Source of the DNA: Seriola aureovittata
Taxonomy: Eukaryota; Chordata; Actinopteri; Carangiformes; Carangidae
Length of the DNA stretch: 64,000 nt
Assembly: GCF_021018895.1 (NCBI RefSeq)
Contig: NC_079383.1
Coordinates: 20,751,853-20,815,852 of the forward strand
Direction: 5' to 3'
The notes beneath the pieces are model-generated. The model searched no databases. It had not been told where the DNA came from and was given only the letters and a program-made list of their open reading frames with translations. A program made the translations under genes and the position numbers. How positions within the stretch are numbered: the stretch's first letter is position 1; every line of letters begins with the position of its first letter. Positions 58,372 to 64,000 of this stretch are shown in pieces.

Positions 58372-61300
58372 TTAAAACAAACAGACTCCACAAGGATTGG
58401 TCTTGTTCCACTCGCACTTCTTGACGTCAGCCCTACAAGACAGACAAAATTACAAGTTAATCTACGAATTACAGGGGGTTGAGGGGTTGAGGGGTTGGGG
58501 TGCGTGGGGGGTGCTCCCCCCCCCCCGGTTTAAAACAAGGCGGTAAAAACAACAGTCCCGGGGGATTGCAACTTCTTTGTATTTTTTTCCCTGTAATTTT
58601 AACTATTACAATATTCCTACTTGGAATAATCTTGTGATATGATTTGTGTCCACCCCTAAAGTGGGCCGTACCATTCCCTAACTTTCCTTACTCGTGTCAG
58701 TGGCTCGCGCTGCGTCTCTGCCCCCGTGCGACAGCGATGGTAAATGTAAGTTTCAGTAACAAACTATCCAGTGGGTTAATACACTTTACTGTCTTACCCA
58801 CACAGTTTCTGAATGAGACTGTGTGAAGTATTTACATATGAACGCTGACGTTATCTTGTTTCTAACTTTTGCCGCAAGTTACAGTTTAGCTAACTAATGT
58901 TAGCTAGCTGATAGCGCCCATTCATTTCCAATGTTAGCTTGTCATTTCATTACCAATATGTAATGTTAGCTAACACTGGTGTTCAGTCATGAGCAGTGAG
59001 ACAGTGGGGATTATGTGTTGTAGTTTTGAGATGAGTTTATTATTTATATTAATAGTCTTTTGTGTGGCTGTGGTGGCTTAGTTAGTCTTGTACCTTTTTG
59101 GTATTAGGTTTTTAAGAAACACCCTCTTTGTTTTCACTCAGGAATTCAGGAGTTTTATCTGGTTTGGTAATTGAACAATATTAAAATCCATGTGTGGTGA
59201 AGGCTAAGTAATTATATTAGCAATGGTGGAGAGAAATTAAGTGCATTTCAACTTTTTTGGCTTCTTACATCTTACAAAAAGCAGCGTTTAATCTCTGTAA
59301 CATTTCAGATGTCTGAGTTGTTAACAGTTACCAAATAGTGATTTTTTTCCCCCCTCTAAACTTTTACACATGGTCTCATTACTATAAATGTTGAAATTAT
59401 CACATATCTCATCAAAGATTAAAGACCAAGTCTTAAAACTGAAAACAGATTTATGAACCAGAACTTTCCTCTCTGATTAATCATCTGATGCCCCCTCAGA
59501 TTTATCTGGTGACCCTGCAAAGAGTCTGTCCTCTCTTCTTTTTTGTGGACATCAATGGACCACCTTTGGAAATCTTTGACCCTACTCTGTCTGTGACGTC
59601 CTGGGTGAAAGGTGGACATCGTTTGTCAACATCATGGGTGACGGGGAGGAAAGCCCAGGAGGGTCAACCCAAACCTCTGTGGTCAATTCTTTAAGGTAAG
59701 ACTGATTTGATATAGTTTGCATTATGCTACTGGCTAAGGCCTGAAACATTAACCTAGCTACTCCTTAAAGACATAGACACACAAAAATCTAACTTTGTCA
59801 ACTGTTTTTTTTTACCTTGAAAATAGTCTAATTGAAAAAAATTAATTCATACTCTACAGGACCTTTTTCATAGAATTCATATGTTTCCCACTTCTGAATT
59901 AATGGAAAAAATAGGATTCACTCTAATTTAGGCTTTTGAGCCAATAGACCTCTTTGTTAGGTTGATGGTGTTTCTGGTTCTGCTACAGCATCGTGTGGGT
60001 CTGTATTTGAGTGGAAATGATGGTCTGCTGTTGGTGTTTGCGTGTGTGGGTCTGATGTGCTGGCAGTTTTACTCTTGAATACTTTGTTGGTGAGCCCTGA
60101 CTTGAAGAAGTACATGCTTCATGGGCTGGTGTTATGGATTTGATTCATCATCATCATCATCATCTCCAGACTGTAGACTTTAAGTTAAACAAGCATGGTA
60201 CTGTAAGGATTGTAAGACTTCAATCACTGAGGCATGCGTCTGCGCTGTACTGGAAAAAAAGTTGACCCCCCTGATTATCACTGTATAATTCGCACTCTGG
60301 CATCACATAAATGTATAGTTCATGTAATCTGTATATATGGGAATTTGGTGCATGGTGTCAAAAACACATGGTCTTTTGCCCAAATCATCCACCCTTACAT
60401 CCATGTCATTGACAAGGTCATAAACAAGTCACTGTAAGAGTTAGAATAAATGACCACTGCTGTTTTTCCCGGCTGTACTTACGTAGATGCTGGCTTGCAG
60501 TTATGGTTAATTCCTTTCTTATTCAGTTCTACCCATAAGGCCTGTAAATTCTCAGAGTTACACATTGACCTAAGTTGGAGAAATACAAGGGAAAAAGTTT
60601 TAGTTTAGATTTTTTCCAGTTTGTTTTGCTGTGTCTTCCTGCTCTTTACAAACATCTGACTAAAATGCACAGAAAAATGACAGTTCTTAGAAAGATTCAT
60701 AAGTAATGGGTCACTGAACTCCCAATTTATTTCCACATAATCTCCTGCGTGAGATCAGTTCCAGTTATTTCTAAATGCTAAGATGTTACCATGATGACAC
60801 ATGTATTCTGAGGACAGCTGTGTTTCAAATTCAGCATAAATTTAGATAAAGTTTCCAATAATAAATAAATGAATATTCACAGCGGTTTAAATGGAGCAAT
60901 TTCTTTCATGGGAATTCATATAAGTCGATAATAAACTCAACACAACCAACTGAAGTCAATGAAATAACAGTCTCAAAATGGTTCAAGATATTATTGGGAA
61001 ATAGCAGACCAGTAAAATAAAAAATAATAAACTAATAATAATGATAAATAACAACGAGAAACAACAAGAAAAAAACATTAAACTTACTCTTTTCCATCGA
61101 CCAGAACTACATTTAAGCGACTCACAACAGAGCTTCTTAGATTCTCTACCTCAAGTGCAAAACAACTACAAGCAAAAAGAAGAAGAAGAAGAAAAAATTC
61201 CTTTCAACAGGGACTTAGACTCTCACAGACTTCAGGATTTCTGTTTCTGGCTTCTACAATGTAATGAATTAAATTATGTGATTCTGGATAAACAGGGATG

Positions 61301-62577
61301 TAATCTGAAACTAGTCTGAGTGCAGGAGGCAGACAACCACGAGGCGGTAATTCACGTCTTTCATTAAGTTCCACAAAACTGTTGAGAAACGGGAGTTTAG
61401 TGCTCACCTGTTGGGATCAAATGGTTCTTTTCTGCCTCCATTTAACATTGCAGTGACTTCCTCACAGGCATGGGCTGCAAACTAGAGACATAAAGACATG
61501 ATGGTAAAGACATGTACACATTATGTTTGGACTTCTTGTTGGGCACTTACTTGAGCCGAGGTTTTCCTCCAGAATGAGCGATAAGGGCTGTTCTCACAGC
61601 CATTGGACTCTGGGCACAACTTTGTGAATGTTTCTAGAACAACAAACACAAGCACATTCAAATGTTAATTAGTGTTTCGATGGAGCTGGTTGGAGTTTGC
61701 TTCGATGAGTTGTTGACATGAAACAGTACAGACACCTCAGGATGGACAAAGGTTTAATATGTAGATTCGGTCTGTGTGTTTAATGAACGTCTTGCCAGCT
61801 TCAACAGGCAGAATAAGATACTGTTTGTCATCTGCAGATTTGTCACCGTTGTACTTAAGCGGATGTTTTTATATTGCAAACTGTGCATTTGAAAGATCTT
61901 ACCTTTGCTGCCTTCCTTTCCGCACCAGCTCTGACCATCCAGGACAAATCCCAGTAGAGTTTTCTCCAGGTTAAAACAGCCTGGATTATTCTTGGTGTAC
62001 TGAGAGACTAAATCCTTTGTGTCACTCCAGAGCATCGTCTAACCCAGAAACAGTTCATATCACATTGGTAAATGTATTATTCTCTGGTAATTAGCTCTGA
62101 TTGGGTATTGTACAAGAATTTGTGATGTTTACTTGGCTGCATGGATGATCGAACTTGACCGTAGACATTAAGGAGTTATAGTTTTCCATAGGAACATCAC
62201 ATTTGTGTCTCCCAACGTAGGCTCCTTCAAAGACATTCAGTACATTTTGACAGTAGTCCCTGAAAAATAAATAACAAGTGTTTATGATGTGAAATGTGAA
62301 TCTGCCTTAGTTTGTTCTGACATCCCTCTCACTCATTAAAACCAACAGGTTATTGGTGTCAAGCTCACGAAAGAGCAGCACAAGTGTCAAGGACTGAAAC
62401 TTTACAAAGTACAAACACTTACTTTTTTCCTTCCCCCATGAATTTCTCACATCTATTCATGAAATTTGCTCTGAACTGCTTCGTCCGAGGCAGGTAAAGT
62501 CCCAGTGGGACTCCAATAATAACGCCAAGCACTGCAAGAGCAGCAAGAACGCAGATCACGATCATTTTTGTTTCCAT
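58372..62577 (-). CDS. cd38: CD38 ADP-ribosyl cyclase / NAD glycohydrolase, 8 coding exons
   Basis: Exons: 62577-62423, 62259-62133, 62038-61903, 61633-61551, 61481-61408, 61165-61088, 60569-60483, 58432-58372. They give 801 nt, or 266 aa (human is 300); the eight-exon layout matches human. It is a type II membrane ectoenzyme that converts NAD+ to ADP-ribose and cyclic ADP-ribose. A very short cytosolic tail precedes the membrane segment (about 5-30). Pocket residues align as human W125=W98 (MLWSDTKDL), E146=E119 (LEKTLLG), D155=D128, W189=W161 (SFWRK) and catalytic E226=E197 (ALEVENL). All six human disulfide cysteine pairs have counterparts, plus four extra Cys. ATG 62577 (METKM) is the only ATG in frame ahead of the membrane segment. 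Oddity: human T221 aligns to Cys193, and the loop is one residue shorter. CD38 rather than BST1 is favoured by the N-terminal anchor and the lack of a GPI-type hydrophobic tail. Confidence 0.9.
58434..60482 (-). other. cd38: cd38 intron 7 (2 kb)
   Basis: The longest cd38 intron, before the last short exon. It contains a C12 run near 58510 and, on the opposite strand, two splice-bounded exon-like pieces (ending 58739; 59500-59695). An (ATC)n run lies at about 60148-60163. Confidence 0.7.
58680..59695 (+). other. Possible nested plus-strand transcript in cd38 intron 7
   Basis: A GC-rich, promoter-like stretch (58690-58735) ends in GCGATG|GTAAATG. The next candidate exon runs from CCCCCTCAG|ATTTAT (59500) to TTTAAG|GTAAGA (59695). 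Joining them puts ATG in frame with 64 further codons and a stop just before the donor. A second ATG at 59634 (MGDGEESPGG...) stays open across the donor. I recognise no protein family. It may be a real nested gene start, a transposon-borne exon or coincidence. Confidence 0.25.
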
Positions 62578-62760
62578 ATTTAAAAATCCAAAAGGTTTGA
62601 ACAAGTTGAGAAGTGTTATTGAAAACTCTCACGCTCACAGTGGGGCTGGAGGCGGCGGCTCATTGCTCCTTATAAATAAAGCTCTGTTCAAAGGCCATGT
62701 TCAAAGGATGCCAGCTATCAAAACATTATAAAAGTTATTTATTAAAAGACGTTTGATACT
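62578..62760 (-). promoter_or_regulatory. cd38: cd38 5' UTR and promoter (inferred)
   Basis: Upstream of the cd38 ATG there is an AT-rich TTTATTTATAAGG on the minus strand (complement of about 62669-62680), some 95 bases before the ATG. It could act as a weak TATA element. The neighbouring GGCGGCGGC stretch is GC-rich. The start site is not determined. Confidence 0.3.
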
Positions 62761-64000
62761 ACTGTGCTGTACTTACAGTGTTGTGATCACAAATTTCAAA
62801 TGGCTTCATTTGCGTACTTCATATAGCGTCCTAACAACATGTTCTCATTTTGTTGTTAAGGGTTGCTGAGTGGAGACACACTAAAACACTAAAACTAAAA
62901 ACACAGTAAAGTGTGCAACAATGAAGGGATCTGACTACTTTCTGAAGCGCCACTGTATATTTCTACCATGAATTAAATCAAAGTGAACTGGAACTCTAGG
63001 CATCTAGACGACAGGAGAAAAACATTGCAACTGCCACTTGCATGCTTTGGGAAACAGATGAAGGCCAGCAGAAATGAATGGGCTGAAACATGCACAAGAT
63101 GAAGGTCTTTAGTTCAACTTTACTATTTCATTTCAAATCCAGTAAGCTGTGAAGATAGAGCCCAAGCAATAAAACCATATCACATTCCTTATTTTATTTT
63201 AGGTTAAGCATTATACCAGGAGAGTTTTTATAGTTGCATCATTGTCAGTATTTTATGATTTTTTTTTTTAATGACAGATGACATAACAAGAAGTTTCCCA
63301 CTGAAGCCACGTTGATAGTCGGAAAGTGAAACAGAGACAAAAACAGTTTTATATTTGTTTCAAAGTGTTTAGCAAAAAAGGTGTAAGTGCAATATTTTAG
63401 TATTATAAAAAAAAAAATTAAAAAACATTGCTCTTTTTTATATACTTAATCTGACAACAATCAATCAAGAAGAATTGATTTTATATACACACATACTCAA
63501 ATACAAAAAAAACCATCTCATCAAATACATTGTTCTTATTCATCTTTTTTTCATTATCATGCTTTAGTATCCAAAGACAATTTCACAGCCTCATATTTCT
63601 ACTTTTAATTAAAAAAATATTGTAAATTGTGATTACACCAGGCAGGAGATTGTCAGTTGAACATAATTAGATAGGAGCAGTGGTGCTCTCCCTTACAGTA
63701 TATGACACTTAACCACAACCCTTAATAGAACTGATACAAAGCTTCCCCATCACACCATGAACCTTTTTACCACAAAATATGAACATGCTTTGTCACATCG
63801 TATAAAAATGCCCACTTAAAATTTATATAAAAAGACACATTTCACATTAAGTCAAACTGGCCCACGTGTTTGAAAGGAATTAAATCTACAAAAAAGATAA
63901 ATAAAGCACATTCAGTGATTCCCAAAAACAAACTGTAGGCAGATATTCTTTACAGCTGGTTGTTGTTGTTGTTGTTGTGTGTTATCTGACGTTTTCACCA
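62760..64000. other. Right-edge spacer
   Basis: AT-rich sequence with T and A runs (about 63260, 63407) and a GTT trinucleotide run at the very end (about 63959-63977). No supported exon or RNA gene. It could be the 3' UTR of a gene beyond the window, but nothing in the sequence proves it. Confidence 0.45.

Noticed and set aside
62616..62663. 15-codon upstream ORF ahead of the cd38 start
   Set aside because: If the AT-rich TATA-like element near 62670 is real, transcription would begin downstream of this ATG, so the uORF may not be transcribed.

Overview
The window reads as nuclear DNA of a ray-finned fish, most likely a percomorph teleost. The genes are intron-split, with GT/AG borders and vertebrate-only families. 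Introns and spacers are full of microsatellites, poly-C/poly-G runs and short interspersed repeats of kinds common in teleost genomes. I assembled six protein-coding genes exon by exon. In each, the joined exons give one uninterrupted reading frame whose length is divisible by three. Species and paralogue identity were not checked against any database.

Layout, left to right. 1-1.8 kb: no convincing gene. 1.8-10.1 kb, minus strand: cdk13, 14 coding exons, 1419 aa. 10.1-15.3 kb: cdk13 5' flank, spacer and a possibly long rala 3' UTR. 15.3-16.4 kb, minus strand: rala coding exons (206 aa), with a non-coding first exon near 18.45 kb. 18.6-18.9 kb: short divergent promoter interval. 19.1-24.15 kb, plus strand: a short MED1-like Mediator gene, 16 coding exons, 580 aa. 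26.0-46.96 kb, plus strand: fbxl7, 4 coding exons, 493 aa, with a 14 kb second intron. 50.7-54.5 kb, minus strand: a compact TNIP/ABIN-family gene with a UBAN motif, 10 exons, 307 aa. 58.4-62.6 kb, minus strand: cd38, 8 exons, 266 aa. 62.6-64 kb: cd38 upstream flank with nothing assignable.

The genes are unrelated housekeeping and signalling loci, not an operon-like system. The cdk13-rala pair keeps the order and orientation I recall for human chromosome 7p14, a local synteny block. Themes are RNA polymerase II control (cdk13, MED1-like), Ras-family signalling (rala), SCF ubiquitination (fbxl7), NF-kB/ubiquitin signalling (TNIP) and NAD metabolism (cd38).

The points most worth a second look are: the short MED1 paralogue that ends before the nuclear-receptor-box region; a possible plus-strand transcript nested in cd38 intron 7; a hairpin-forming element in the TNIP intron; and a probable non-canonical residue next to the cd38 catalytic glutamate. 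No CRISPR array, operon, rRNA or convincing tRNA is present.
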